Origin: Actinomyces slackii
Lineage (GTDB): Bacteria > Actinomycetota > Actinomycetes > Actinomycetales > Actinomycetaceae
Length of the DNA stretch: 64,000 nucleotides
Direction: 5' to 3'
Assembly: GCF_900637295.1 (NCBI RefSeq)
Contig: NZ_LR134363.1
Span: 372,001 to 436,000, forward strand
The position numbers and the translations under genes are program-made. Shown here piece after piece: positions 9,001 to 18,326 of this stretch. How positions within the stretch are numbered: position 1 is the first letter of the stretch; the number at the start of each line of letters is the position of its first letter. The notes under the pieces are model-generated. The model was not told where the DNA came from. It saw nothing but the letters and a program-made list of their open reading frames with translations, and did not search any database.

Positions 9001-10833
9001 CCGTGGGTGCGGCCGCGCACGGACGTCAATGCTCTTCTGTCCGAGGGCGACCCGTGGTGGACTCTGACCAGCAAGCCGTCGGTTGCGGCGAAGGGCGAGC
9101 GCATGCCGCTCACTCTCGCCCGCGACGGTGTCCGCGAACTCGTTGTTGATGGCACAGTGGAGGTCATCGTCCTGTCCGAGATGTTGAGCGATGCCTCGGC
9201 GTACCCCCTGCTCAGCGGCCAGCCGGACCTCTACCGCGCCTTCATGTGCCAGGTCTGGGAGCACCAGAACAAGCAGGGCATCTCCAGCCTCATCCACATG
9301 GAGAGTCATTTCACGGATGCCAAGACTCCTGAGTTGCGTGCCGCTACCTACCGACGTCTACGTCGCCATTGGCAGTTCATCAACGAACTCCAACTCTTCG
9401 ACATTGATCATCACAACGCATACGGCGTCCATGTCTACAGCTCCGAACGAGTGTCGGCATTCCTGCATGCGACCTCGCTCTACCATCCTGACACAGCCCT
9501 CCGCTCCCTCCTTCATGACGGGAGTGACGAAGAGCCAGGCTTCAAAGATCCTCATACGGGCACATGGGACCTGCGCCCGCACGCGTCTCGCATCCAGCGT
9601 GTTGACGAGTCGGTGCTCCGGACATGGCAAGCGGTGACTGAGGCTGAGGACTGGCGATCGACCCCCATGGTCTCGACCGTCAATTCGGCCGCAGCTCGGA
9701 CACTGGCGATGCTGGCATCACATCCGCGCATCAGCAGTCTCGGGCTTGAGTTCTCGCGCGGATGGGATGAGTCCATCGACCGCCAGAAAGGTCGTTTCGT
9801 TCAGCGGTGGGGCGAAGCGTCGTGGGAGGACGCGATCCTTCAAGGCCCTCACATCCATGTGTCGACGCCTCTGTATAAGGCACCGAACGCGACGATGAAG
9901 CACAATCAGGACTGGACCTCGACGGATTTCGAAGCCCTGCCTGCGGATGCGCTGCCGGTCACCCAGTACAAGCCTGCGGGCGACCGCACCACCTACGACC
10001 GCCTCTACACCCACTGGGGCGACTCCTCCGCCCGCGACCACTACCGCATCGCCTGGCGCACTCAAGTGCCTTTGACTGGAGAGAGAACCCTTGCCCCCGC
10101 AATGATTCCACCCGGTTCAGCCCACGTCGATGGAGTGTTCTCCGCAGGGCTATCGCATGGCAGCACCCGCCAACTCGCAATCGCAGCCGGAGGCTTGAGC
10201 TCACTCCTAATCGACTTCTACGTTCGCTCACGAGGTCTCTCCCACATACGAGGATCGGCTGCCAACTCACTCCCCACCATCACCTTCGAGTCCCCCCTCG
10301 CGAACCGAATCCTTTCACGCATCCTCCGCCTCACCTGTGTCACGAAGGCTTACGCGGATCTGTGGACGGAGTGCTGGGAGGATGCCTTCCTGGCTGATGA
10401 GCCGATCCTGGAGCGTCATGACGAGCGCCCCATCGGCCCCGAATGGGCTCCTGATGTGCCGCTGCGTCGTGCGGAGGACCGCCGCAACGCCCAGGCGGAG
10501 ATCGATGTCATGGTGGCGGCGATGCTGGGCGTGCCGATAGAGGACCTGTGCACGATCTACCGCACCCAGTTCGCTGTGCTGTACGACTACGACCACGGCC
10601 GTGGCCAGGGGGCTTACCTCTATGACGCGAACGGCAGGCAGGTGCCGACTCCGGTCCGCCAGGCCTGGCAGAAGCGCCAGCGCCCGGACTCGAATGATGC
10701 CATGCCGTTATCTGAGCGCACCCACACCCACCCCGGTTCGGGAGTAAACTACACCTACAACCTCCCCTTCCACACCCGCGACCGCCAATCCGACTTCCGC
10801 CACATCCACGCCTCCTTTACCCATACGACATAA
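6079..10833 (+). CDS. drmMI: Large class I adenine-specific DNA methyltransferase, DISARM DrmMI/Eco57I-like
   Basis: 1584 aa, one of the two giant proteins of the island. The SAM-binding motif I CEPALGSGAFAIEA lies near residue 595 and the catalytic motif IV GNPPW near residue 972. The long spacing contains a helical insert. This layout, N-terminal helical region, methylase core and C-terminal target-recognition region (about 1200-1550), is that of Eco57I/PglX/DrmMI enzymes, which make N6-methyladenine. The region from about 9300 to 10370 has visibly lower GC and different codon use than the rest, consistent with an exchanged target-recognition segment (inference). In DISARM-type systems methylation marks self DNA while helicases act on unmarked DNA. 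The downstream partners are 13 kb away at 24006. Confidence 0.8.
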   Translation: MAVSDALVVGEDWISEHYFTTETTKGSFLARVLERRKEWEALERPADGAAPVGTARSRFRSARPRLEELLAALPAADDEAAGEGAPVTLSAAALDAAAELDTLLREVLGFASAEYRLTECGPVTLVRPVGDDGPAPLALVRARPAATIEDLLVKDDLTLAEPWEPVDLEDPAASAVEGAEPVESVSRALSALMTDEHGPAFALVLAGRWALVADKERWPEGRWLAVDVQLVVERNEVRRGGEVERALACLEAASLVPGPEGETWWAATMADSAAHTVGVSRDLREGVRSSIEVIANEVVRRRAAQGLAPLPQDQAQPLALQSLRFIYRIIFLLYAEASPELGVLPVGAAEYDAGYGLERLRELCLRELHEESSQSGTHVYESLSLLFRLVDRGHNAQAAAGEALEEAFDGLVFQPMRADLFRDQATALIDEVGLGNAAMLRVLRSLLLTKEGGKAGRGFISYVELGINQLGAVYEGLMSYSGSFATERLWEVAPGGDASKGSWVVPEDVMEGLEAQDFVMTTDESTGERRNVTYEKGEFVFRLSGRDRQRSASFYTPEVLTRFTVQQALAELLDQDGHVTTAEEVLGLTVCEPALGSGAFAIEAVRQLAEQYLSRRERELGERVDPEERPRELAKVKAFLALHQVYGVDLNATAVELAEVSLWLDTMVEGLAAPWFGLRLRRGNSLVGARRALYSVSQLKKRAWLTNAPIPEPLRAVAEAIDADDGAAHRLGGALDVSGRIHHFLLPAKGWGSAVEVPKQVRDLVDADRLRAVKTWRKEITKQPSAAHTKRLTALARRVEVLWELTLRRLRVAEAEASRRIDLWGREAASDDGSTVSREEIEAYLADPSSAYRRLRLVMDAWCALWYWPLTTSVRPPSLEEWIGALEGLLGYAGAAGPANAQTLDEATTWAELADAEDWDLQFSSARRVEEVARDNPWLTVVQQLAAEQGFFHWELDFATVFARGGFDLQVGNPPWVRPRTDVNALLSEGDPWWTLTSKPSVAAKGERMPLTLARDGVRELVVDGTVEVIVLSEMLSDASAYPLLSGQPDLYRAFMCQVWEHQNKQGISSLIHMESHFTDAKTPELRAATYRRLRRHWQFINELQLFDIDHHNAYGVHVYSSERVSAFLHATSLYHPDTALRSLLHDGSDEEPGFKDPHTGTWDLRPHASRIQRVDESVLRTWQAVTEAEDWRSTPMVSTVNSAAARTLAMLASHPRISSLGLEFSRGWDESIDRQKGRFVQRWGEASWEDAILQGPHIHVSTPLYKAPNATMKHNQDWTSTDFEALPADALPVTQYKPAGDRTTYDRLYTHWGDSSARDHYRIAWRTQVPLTGERTLAPAMIPPGSAHVDGVFSAGLSHGSTRQLAIAAGGLSSLLIDFYVRSRGLSHIRGSAANSLPTITFESPLANRILSRILRLTCVTKAYADLWTECWEDAFLADEPILERHDERPIGPEWAPDVPLRRAEDRRNAQAEIDVMVAAMLGVPIEDLCTIYRTQFAVLYDYDHGRGQGAYLYDANGRQVPTPVRQAWQKRQRPDSNDAMPLSERTHTHPGSGVNYTYNLPFHTRDRQSDFRHIHASFTHTT

Positions 10834-10896
10834 GGTCGGCGCCACGCGAACCACATCTCCATCACACGACCGATCAGTGGACAAGACAGGCGACAT

Positions 10897-12735
10897 ATGC
10901 ATCTCAAGCGCATAGAAGTTATGGGGTACCGTGCGTCCGCTAACGTACCAATCGTTTGTGAGCTGAGCGGACGCTTCTCTCTGATCCTTGGCGCCAATAA
11001 CTCCGGGAAAACGACGATCAACGAGGCAATCGCTCTGGCCCATCCACGTCGCTTCCCTCGACTCGCACCTATCGACGCAACAGCCTTGGGAGCCGCGCCG
11101 CGGTCAGTTCGCGTAGAGTACGAATTCGAAGCCGACTCGTCTCGCGAAGGCGCATTTGGACAGTATCGAAAGCGGCATGGACTCGCAGCGCCACGGTGGA
11201 GCCGTCCCCTTGAACGTTCACTCGGCCAGGTCCGCGCAGGCCAGCCCGTCGAGTTGGCCGACGAGCACAACAGCATTCGGCTCGTACACCTACCGGCTCT
11301 GCGGAATCCAGTCGACGATCTCTCAAGACGCGACGCCCGTATCCTCCTCGAACTGCTCCGCGCCGACGAACGTAGACACCCGGAAACCGGCGGACTTCGA
11401 TCTCTACGAGCCCAAGCCGAAGGCATGCTTGACTCACTCACCAGCCACTCACTCGTGAGGAGCGTCGAAGACCGCATCGCTGAGAACCTCAAAATCATCA
11501 GCGGCGGAGTCCAGGAGCATCACGCATTCGTAGGCACACAGACAGTCGATGACACCTACCTCGCCCGAGTGTTCGAAATGCTCGTCGCGCTCATCCCAGA
11601 CCGCGCGACCGCCCGGCGCTTGCAGGTGTCTAGCCTGGGCTATGTGAACCTGCTTCACATAGCCATCACCCTCGCCGGCATCCCAGATGCAGGAAGCACC
11701 TTACCGCCCGATGATCCGTCGAGTGGCAGCGGCGATGCAAACGAAGACGTAGGGAGCGATGATGAACGTGTCGAGGCTGCAAGAAAGAGGCTCGCCCAGA
11801 CGCAAGAGGCTGCGGATACCGATGCAGATTCGTTCTACCCGGAGCTCTTCCACGCCACGGTCTTGATTGAGGAGCCAGAAGCTCACCTTCACCCACAGCT
11901 TCAGTACGGCCTCATCCGCTATCTGCGCACCCTAGTCGAGGATCGCCCAGACATTCAGGTCATCGTGACGACGCACTCTACTGATCTCGCCGCCGCCTGC
12001 GATCCCGAGGAACTTGTCATCGTGCGAAAGGACGCTGAGAACCGCACAGTTTCACGCCGGCTCGCGGACCTCCCATTAAGCGACGACCTCAAGACCAGGT
12101 TGTTCCAGCAGACTCGTCTGCACCTTGATGCAACACGGTCAGCCGCCTTGTTTGCAGATCGAGTTCTCATCGTCGAGGGAGTCACGGAGGCCAGCATCCT
12201 CAGACTGCTCGGGCGGGCGTGGGCAGGTAACGACACACGACGAATCGGCTTCATCGACTCTCTCGCGATCCTTCCAGTCGGCCACAAAGTTGGGGAGTGG
12301 CCGATCCGCCTACTCGCGACACCTGGCCACGAGCTTGTCGTCCGCGTTGCTGCCATCGCCGACACGGACCGGCGCGGTACACCGCTGCCCGAACCACAGC
12401 CACCGGCCTGGCACACAGAGCTCGACCCGAGCTCCGCACGCTTCTACTGGTCCCGACCAACGCTGGAGCCCTCACTTGTCAGCGGGAACGAAGTCCTCAT
12501 CAAAGACGCTTTTACGGAATGCAACCTCGTCGCTCCTAACCCAGTAAGCGCCGAGACTATCGACCGGTTCTTTGCGAACCAATCGAGGCACAAGGCCAAA
12601 TTCGCGCTCGCACTCTCCCGGCTGATCGACCAGAATCTGAGTACTGTCGTCATCCCAGATCCCATCACCGCCATGTTCACCTGGCTCTACGACGGCACGG
12701 AACCAGGCTCGTCTCTCGCGGACGACATCATCTGA
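10897..12735 (+). CDS. gajA: OLD-family ATPase with TOPRIM nuclease domain, Gabija GajA-like
   Basis: 612 aa, close to the length of GajA proteins. N-terminal ABC-type ATPase with Walker A GANNSGKTT near residue 33, Walker B/D-loop LIEEPEAHLHP near 326 and TTHSTDL near 358. This is followed by a TOPRIM domain with LIVEGVTEASIL (catalytic Glu) near 424 and AIADTDRRG (DxD) near 486. In Gabija this protein is a nucleotide-regulated DNA endonuclease (family knowledge). It starts at ATG 10897, 63 bases after the methyltransferase, with an AGGCGA ribosome site. The UvrD-like gene starts 8 bases after its stop. Base composition falls from here rightward, suggesting separate acquisition from the methyltransferase. 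Confidence 0.82.
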   Translation: MHLKRIEVMGYRASANVPIVCELSGRFSLILGANNSGKTTINEAIALAHPRRFPRLAPIDATALGAAPRSVRVEYEFEADSSREGAFGQYRKRHGLAAPRWSRPLERSLGQVRAGQPVELADEHNSIRLVHLPALRNPVDDLSRRDARILLELLRADERRHPETGGLRSLRAQAEGMLDSLTSHSLVRSVEDRIAENLKIISGGVQEHHAFVGTQTVDDTYLARVFEMLVALIPDRATARRLQVSSLGYVNLLHIAITLAGIPDAGSTLPPDDPSSGSGDANEDVGSDDERVEAARKRLAQTQEAADTDADSFYPELFHATVLIEEPEAHLHPQLQYGLIRYLRTLVEDRPDIQVIVTTHSTDLAAACDPEELVIVRKDAENRTVSRRLADLPLSDDLKTRLFQQTRLHLDATRSAALFADRVLIVEGVTEASILRLLGRAWAGNDTRRIGFIDSLAILPVGHKVGEWPIRLLATPGHELVVRVAAIADTDRRGTPLPEPQPPAWHTELDPSSARFYWSRPTLEPSLVSGNEVLIKDAFTECNLVAPNPVSAETIDRFFANQSRHKAKFALALSRLIDQNLSTVVIPDPITAMFTWLYDGTEPGSSLADDII

Positions 12736-12743
12736 GCGCACCG

Positions 12744-14267
12744 ATGATTCGGCTAACAAACACCCAAGTGCTTGCCGCTGCCGCTCCTGATCGACTCGTC
12801 AATGTCATCTCAGCTCCCGGTAGCGGCAAGACGACTATCGCCGCCGAACGCTACGGCTACTTGCGATACCAGACGAGTGATCTTCGCGGCACTCTTGGCC
12901 TTACCTTCAACCGCGCCGCAGCCGTGGAACTGCGCCGCCGGATTGACTTTCGCTGGGGCGCGAACTGTATCAAGCCACCACATCGCGTTATCACCTTCGA
13001 CCACCTCCATGTCGAATTCCTCACTCATCTCCTCAACGGAGGCAAGATCACATGGCCGAATGGCGTTACTACCCTCGATGTCCGCGATGATTACCGAGGT
13101 GTCAAGGGTTTCCGTTTCCTTCAAGCCGGAAACTACGTTCGCGTCGCAGGCCTCGACAACAGACGTGTGGTCGTCTCCCAGAGCCGCAAAGTGACAAAAC
13201 CGGAGTCAGGTATCGGTAAGGTCGACCACCATCGAGCAGTACTCAACGTGGGGACGGTTAGCCACGAAGATATTCGCTCGATTCTTTGCGCGGCCATGCA
13301 GGTCGACGAGCTGCAGCAGGTCGCGGCCGACTGGCTGTCTGCGAACTATCGCGCGGCTATCATCGACGAAGTGTACGATGCGGACGATCTCGATCTCCGC
13401 GTTGCCTACCTGGCCGCCGAAGCCGGGCTGTCGGTCACCCTCATTGGCGATCCCCGGCAAGCACTCTACAAGTGGCGAGGCGCGAAACCGGAGATTGTGG
13501 AAAGACTGTTGGAAGGCACGTCCGATCAGTTCGTTGCGTACGAGCAACCAGAGTCCTTCAGGTTTGTCGGCGAGCAGATGCCTGACCTGGCAACGAATCT
13601 ACGTGCCGGCGTCGGTGCAACTCTACCTCGCACTGATAGTAGCGAGGTTGACGTCGCACTCGCCCGAAATTGGAGACAACTGTGGTCTGTCGGCGATAAT
13701 ATCCTTCCGCTCGCCTTCAAGACGGTTGATAACACGACGGATGCGGCGATGAACCTTCTCCTTGACGTTGTCACGCGTGCCCGCCTCGGCACGTCATCGC
13801 ACGGGCGCGAAGGGGCCATCATGAAGTTACGTCTCGATCGCGAGCAGTTTCAGGCTACGCAAGATGAGTTCTTTGCACCACTTATCGTAAAGTTATGTGC
13901 TGGCGAAGATGAAAGTCAAGTCCTTGGAGACCTTCGTGAAACTATCAAGAGTCTTGGCGGACACAAACCGATACGGCTTCCCGATAAGGAGGCCACTTTT
14001 CGACAGCAACTTTCTCAGCTTGCGGCTAGATTGAACCAAACAGCAGTAATTCCTGGCCTTACCGTCTTTCAAGCAAAAGGACGAGAGTGGCAACGAGTTG
14101 GAGTCGTGCTTTCCGAAGACCAACTCGCTGCGCTTGAGTCGGGACTTGAAGTAATAGAAGAGGAGCACTGTATCACTTACGTAGCGATCACCCGAGCCAA
14201 ACGGTTCTGTGGCCTCTTGTCCACCACTCCGAGTTCCGCGACTGCCCAACTCCAACTCGACATGTAG
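12744..14267 (+). CDS. gajB: UvrD/Rep-like superfamily 1 helicase, Gabija GajB-like
   Basis: 507 aa, the size of GajB. Motifs: Walker A SAPGSGKTT near residue 25, LTFNRAA near 52, Walker B AIIDEVYDADDLDL near 207, GDPRQALYKWRG near 236, VFQAKGREWQRV near 443, and motif VI YVAITRAKRF near 478. The Walker B lacks the usual DEAQD but keeps the DE pair. Its position directly behind the OLD/TOPRIM ATPase is the defining Gabija arrangement. GC is well below that of the neighbouring housekeeping genes. A third gene encoding a CHAT protease follows after 134 bases on the same strand. Confidence 0.82.
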   Translation: MIRLTNTQVLAAAAPDRLVNVISAPGSGKTTIAAERYGYLRYQTSDLRGTLGLTFNRAAAVELRRRIDFRWGANCIKPPHRVITFDHLHVEFLTHLLNGGKITWPNGVTTLDVRDDYRGVKGFRFLQAGNYVRVAGLDNRRVVVSQSRKVTKPESGIGKVDHHRAVLNVGTVSHEDIRSILCAAMQVDELQQVAADWLSANYRAAIIDEVYDADDLDLRVAYLAAEAGLSVTLIGDPRQALYKWRGAKPEIVERLLEGTSDQFVAYEQPESFRFVGEQMPDLATNLRAGVGATLPRTDSSEVDVALARNWRQLWSVGDNILPLAFKTVDNTTDAAMNLLLDVVTRARLGTSSHGREGAIMKLRLDREQFQATQDEFFAPLIVKLCAGEDESQVLGDLRETIKSLGGHKPIRLPDKEATFRQQLSQLAARLNQTAVIPGLTVFQAKGREWQRVGVVLSEDQLAALESGLEVIEEEHCITYVAITRAKRFCGLLSTTPSSATAQLQLDM

Positions 14268-14401
14268 ATCTGTTGACCTTTTCTTCGAAAGCGTAGATGT
14301 AAAGCGATGGTCCAACCCCAGAATTAATAAGGTTTTCGGGCATTTTCTGATGTGCAGCCCCGAAGTATTTATGGTACCAGCGAAAACCTAGAGGAGCTGA
14401 A

Positions 14402-15463
14402 TTGGGATCACAGCAGTACCGCAGAGAACTTGACCGCAAGCGGAAGCAACGCGTCGAGGCGGAGAAGAAGGCTGTTGAGTACCGGAATAAGGAGTCGCAG
14501 AAGCGTGCTGAAGCGGATAGGGCACATCAAGAGGCAATCAAGACCAAGAGCGCATCAGCACAGAAGGCAAAGATGAGCCGAGCTGCCCAGCGCGACCGAG
14601 ATGCCGCGTCCGCCGGACGCGAAGCTAACAAATGGCAGAAGAAGGCCTCCGACTATCGGAAACAGGAAGTGAATCTTCAGACCAAACTTGCGCGAGCAGA
14701 GCACTCTGAGGCCGAAGCAGCGGAACGCAAGCGTAAGCGAGAGCAAGCTGAGACCGATCGACGCACAGCCGCAGAACGCGCTGCAATTGAAGTACGCTTC
14801 GACCGCACTGAACATGCTGTCGGGGAAGTGCTCCGGAAACTACGAGCACCCAAGCCAGAGAAGTTGCGTGTGCTGTTGCTCGGAGCGTCCTCCGAAGGCG
14901 ATCTGCGCGTCGGTCGGGAGCAGAAGCGCATCCGATCCGCAGTCGAGTCTGCGCTGCACCGGGACCTGATCGAGCTCGATGTCCGTCCTGCCGCGACCGT
15001 GAATGATCTGCTGGATGGCATTACTAGGTTCCGTCCACATGTTGTGCACTTCTCCGGTCACAGTAGCGAAGATCTCATCGTCTTCGAACGCGACACCGAT
15101 GTGCTGCACAAGGGGCAGGACGTCACTGCGCACGCTTTCTTACGCGCGATCGCGGCCACCGACGACCCACCACTGCTCGTGCTGCTCAACGCCTGTAATT
15201 CCGCTGCTCAGATCGATCAACTCGTCGGTGACGCGGTCCCGTTCGCCATCGGAATGGCTGACAGCATCAACGACGAAGATGCCATTAGCTACGCCGCACG
15301 GTTCTACGCTTCCGTAGCGAACGGGCAGTCGGTACGCTCAGCGCATCTGTCCGGACAAGCTGCACTTGAACTAGCCGGCCTCGACAGTACTGAGCTTCCG
15401 ATTCTCGCCTCAGCTACAGACGTCGATCCTGGAGTCACGGTCCTGGTAGAGTCCGTCGGCTAA
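14402..15463 (+). CDS. Coiled-coil protein with C-terminal CHAT (caspase-like) protease domain
   Basis: 353 aa starting at TTG 14402; a strong GAGGAG at 14391-14396 decides this rare start. Residues 1-145 are highly charged (Lys/Arg/Glu/Ala-rich) and should form a long coiled coil. Residues 155-353 form a CHAT domain: RVLLLGASSEGDLR, HVVHFSGHSSE with His220, LVLLNACNSA with Cys265, and AIGMADSINDEDA. His220/Cys265 match the caspase-like dyad. CHAT proteases act as effectors in several bacterial immune systems (family knowledge). The position directly behind gajA and gajB, on the same strand and with similar base composition, suggests it is part of that system, either as an effector or as a sensor arm (inference). 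I do not recognise this coiled-coil/CHAT pairing as a described Gabija component. Confidence 0.78.
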   Translation: MGSQQYRRELDRKRKQRVEAEKKAVEYRNKESQKRAEADRAHQEAIKTKSASAQKAKMSRAAQRDRDAASAGREANKWQKKASDYRKQEVNLQTKLARAEHSEAEAAERKRKREQAETDRRTAAERAAIEVRFDRTEHAVGEVLRKLRAPKPEKLRVLLLGASSEGDLRVGREQKRIRSAVESALHRDLIELDVRPAATVNDLLDGITRFRPHVVHFSGHSSEDLIVFERDTDVLHKGQDVTAHAFLRAIAATDDPPLLVLLNACNSAAQIDQLVGDAVPFAIGMADSINDEDAISYAARFYASVANGQSVRSAHLSGQAALELAGLDSTELPILASATDVDPGVTVLVESVG

Positions 15464-15629
15464 CGATGCGCCCTGGGTTTCAATCTGCGATCAAGAGGCA
15501 ATGGACGCTGGGGCCTGATGGTGAGTATGTAATGCTTCGACTTCCACCCGGGTGCGGTAGTTGAGAACTGGACCGTCGAGTGTTTTTCGGACTGTTCTTG
15601 TTTTGTTATTATGCGACGATTTCGGGGCT

Positions 15630-15740
15630 CTATAGTTTGCGTTCGGCTTCGTTCGAAACGCGGCGGTAAGGCTCTGAATGAAGGCGTTTATAGTTGTACA
15701 TCAATTCAATCCAGGTTATGACAGCCCGGATGGCGCCGGC
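15630..15740 (-). pseudogene. IS3-family transposase (OrfB) C-terminal remnant
   Basis: The minus-strand peptide ITWIELMYNYKRLHSEPYRR, ending in a stop at 15630, matches the C-terminal end of IS3-type OrfB transposases (W-x-x-x-x-YNxxRLHS). Only about 37 codons are recognisable, and the preceding sequence is unrelated. The flank near 15555-15580 may hold the old element end. The rest of the 15464-15833 gap contains no other gene I can support. Confidence 0.55.
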
Positions 15741-15833
15741 GGGCAGCCGGAAGGAAGACAGGACCAGAGCGAGCCAGGTCACGGCGACGACCATGCTCTT
15801 CTGCGTCTGCACGCGCTGCTCCTCCCACCCCTG

Positions 15834-17464
15834 TCAGACAGCCTTCGGGGGCAGCGCAGCACAAGGCGGGCGCGGCTGACTCAAAAGCGGATCGTGCTCG
15901 CGCTCGTCGTCCGGCAGGTTCATCGCCGTGCGCAGCAATGAGAGGGTCCGCTCGACAGTGCGCCCTCGGTCGGTCCCCTTCTTGACCCGCTTGAGCTCAA
16001 CGGGAACAACGCGCTCTCGCGTCACGATCTCCACATGCTGCCCGGAATTCTTGAGCCCGGAGTCGACGACGTAACGCAGGTCCGTCAGAGGCGACAGGCC
16101 ATCCAGCCCTTTAGCCGTCACCAGATCACGACGTGTCACGAGCCCCCACCGACTCTTGGTGACGACGAGATGTTCGGAGCTCTCACCGATCTCCACCAAA
16201 GCGAGAAGACCCTCGCCTGCTGGAAGCAGCCACCGCAGCGCCTCGCACAGGTTCTCCATCACGTCGGCGTCTCCGTCCCAGATCTCGGGGACCAGTGGCT
16301 CAGGCGCGGCGAGGCGCGCGTCGTTGAAGGAGTCGATGGCTTTATCGATCATGCCGACGGCTTCACGAAGCGTCGGTCTCTCGGACCTCCCCTCGATCCC
16401 AGGAACCGGGACCTTGGCCAGGACGCCGCTAGCCTTATCCTCGACGAACCTCTTCACTTTACCGGCACGATCCGGGTTCTCCTCGTCGACCAGGATGAGA
16501 TGCGCTCGCGACCGGAGGAAGGGGACAGCCGCCATCACCTCCGCCTCACGCCTGTACAGGTCACTCTGAAGCTCCTGAACCCGATGTCTCATCAGGACCT
16601 CCTCCGTACCCGCGGCGGTGAGCGCACCGATAGTCATGAGCCCGACGAGATCACACGCCCACCACACCGCGACAAGCGCACCGAGGTCGGAGGCAATCCG
16701 ACCGCGCGCGTCGATCAGCGCCGCAGCACTCTGCGTGCTCCCCTCCTGGTGTTTCTGAGCCTCACTGAGGTACCGCTGGTACATCTTCCCCAGGTCGCCG
16801 CGACCGGCAAGCGTGTCGATCCTCTTCCGCGTCTCAGCGTCGTCGAACCCGCACTCGCGGCTCTCCTCATACGTATTGCGCACATCATGGAGAAGCGCCG
16901 TGAGGTCTGCGCGATCCCGCTCCACCAGCTCCGCGCGAAGCGCGTCGATCTTGCTCTCGATTCGTGCTGCCGTGGATGCGAGCGCGTATGCCTGGGCGCT
17001 AATCGCAGCGAGTGCCACGGCAGGTCCCAGGCCCGCAAGGACTGTCACCGCCTGCGCGCTGGTGGCGGGGAGCCACCGGACGGACTGCGTGAACCTCCCT
17101 CCCCCGCTGGCCAGCGTCCCAAGGTTCCACCCGCCCGAGACGACGGGGCGGTGGTCCTGAGCGCCTGGTGCGTCTCGGGCGCCAGCCTCACGAGCCCGCG
17201 AGCGCGCAGTGCCGACTGCGCCCCCTGTGCCACGAGATTCACCCCGGTCAGAGAGCCGGCGATCAGACCTGTCAGGTCGGGCACACGCGCGGCATCGACG
17301 TCGAGCACCTCGGCGCCGTCGAGAGCCTCCAGGTCGATCCCTCCGTAGGCGGCCAGCACCCCGGGCAGGACCTCGATGAGCGCCCCCGTGGGCTCCGATT
17401 CGGCCACCAGCGACCCGTCGGGCCCAGCGTTACCGCTATCGGCCGTCGTCTCGTTCATCGCCAT
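15834..17464 (-). pseudogene. Frameshifted gene of unknown function with a hydrophobic segment
   Basis: Two minus-strand frames join into one protein. The first opens at ATG 17464 (MAMNETTADSG) and reads to about 17130; the second continues with GWNLGTLASGGGRF and VTVLAGLGPAVALAAISA to the stop at 15834. One missing or extra base between about 17118 and 17150 separates them, so the gene is either dead or carries a sequencing error. Repaired it would give about 540 aa: an N-terminal soluble part, a short hydrophobic segment after the junction, a helical region, a second hydrophobic stretch (LGALVAVWWACDLVGLM), and a charged C-terminal half. I do not recognise the family. It sits between Gabija-type genes and a nitroreductase and is read against both. 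Confidence 0.6.
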
Positions 17465-17626
17465 GTCCGCCCTCGGCTCGCGTCCCGGTGTTCTCCAACA
17501 TCCCATCCTCGCACCCGGTGGCGACCCGTCGGGCATCGAACCAAAGGGCAGCCGCCGGCCGCACCACTTCTCCCCAACCCCGCCAGGTCGTACGATCGGC
17601 GTACGCAATAGACGGAGTGGTTTCTC

Positions 17627-18289
17627 ATGCCCATCACCGACGCCATGCGTACCCGGCACGTGGTGCGCCAATACCTTGATACTCCCCTCGACGACGTCGC
17701 CGCTGCCCTGCTAGCCCGCGTCGAGGAGGCCAACGCCTCCCACGGCACGGACATCCGCCTGCTGGCCGGCAGCGCGCGCGTCTTCGGACCGCTGTGGGGC
17801 ACGGTGCGAGCCCGTAGCGTGCGCAACTGCCTGGTCATGGCCGGCCCGGACACGCCTGACCTCGACGAGCGACTCGGTCACGCCGGCGCTGGCCTCATGC
17901 TCGCCGCGCAGGAGCTCGGGCTCAACACATGGTGGGTCGGCGGGACCTTCTCCAAGAGAGCAGCCGCCAGGGCCAGTGGCGCCACGGGGCGGGTGGTCGC
18001 CGTCGTCGCCCTCGGTTACGGCGCCACCCAGGGCACCGCGCACGACTCCAAGCGCCCCGAGGAGGTCGCCTCCTACGAGGGCGAGCCCCCAGCGTGGTTC
18101 ACTCAGGGGGTCGAGGCGGCACTGCTCGCGCCGACCGCCTTCGGCAAGCAGGCCTTCACCCTGGCCGGCAGGGACGGCGAGGTGATGATCACCTGCGAGG
18201 AGGGCGACTACGCGGGCCAGGACCGCGGCATCGTCAAGTACTTCTTCGAGGTCGGCGCCGGCCGCGACAACTTCCGCTGGGCCTCTTGA
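17627..18289 (+). CDS. Nitroreductase-family protein (putative FMN oxidoreductase)
   Basis: 220 aa from ATG 17627, preceded by a weak GGAG. It starts with AMRTRHVVRQYLD, the R-S/V-x-R-x-F/Y-type opening of nitroreductases. The typical LGHAGAGLMLAAQELGLNTWWVGG helix, which packs on the flavin, lies near residues 85-110, followed by VVAVVALGYGATQGTAH and a C-terminal half resembling the putative TM-nitroreductase subgroup. It would be a cytoplasmic flavoprotein using NAD(P)H on an unknown substrate. There is no link to defence that I can see; it looks like an old chromosomal gene caught among insertions. Confidence 0.75.
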   Translation: MPITDAMRTRHVVRQYLDTPLDDVAAALLARVEEANASHGTDIRLLAGSARVFGPLWGTVRARSVRNCLVMAGPDTPDLDERLGHAGAGLMLAAQELGLNTWWVGGTFSKRAAARASGATGRVVAVVALGYGATQGTAHDSKRPEEVASYEGEPPAWFTQGVEAALLAPTAFGKQAFTLAGRDGEVMITCEEGDYAGQDRGIVKYFFEVGAGRDNFRWAS

Positions 18290-18326
18290 CCAGTCCTGCC
18301 TCTCGGCGGGCGCACGCCCCTGCCGC

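Noticed and set aside
10897-12735. Reading the OLD-type ATPase as a lone OLD nuclease
   Set aside because: A UvrD-like gene of GajB size follows after 8 bases, so the Gabija interpretation is better.
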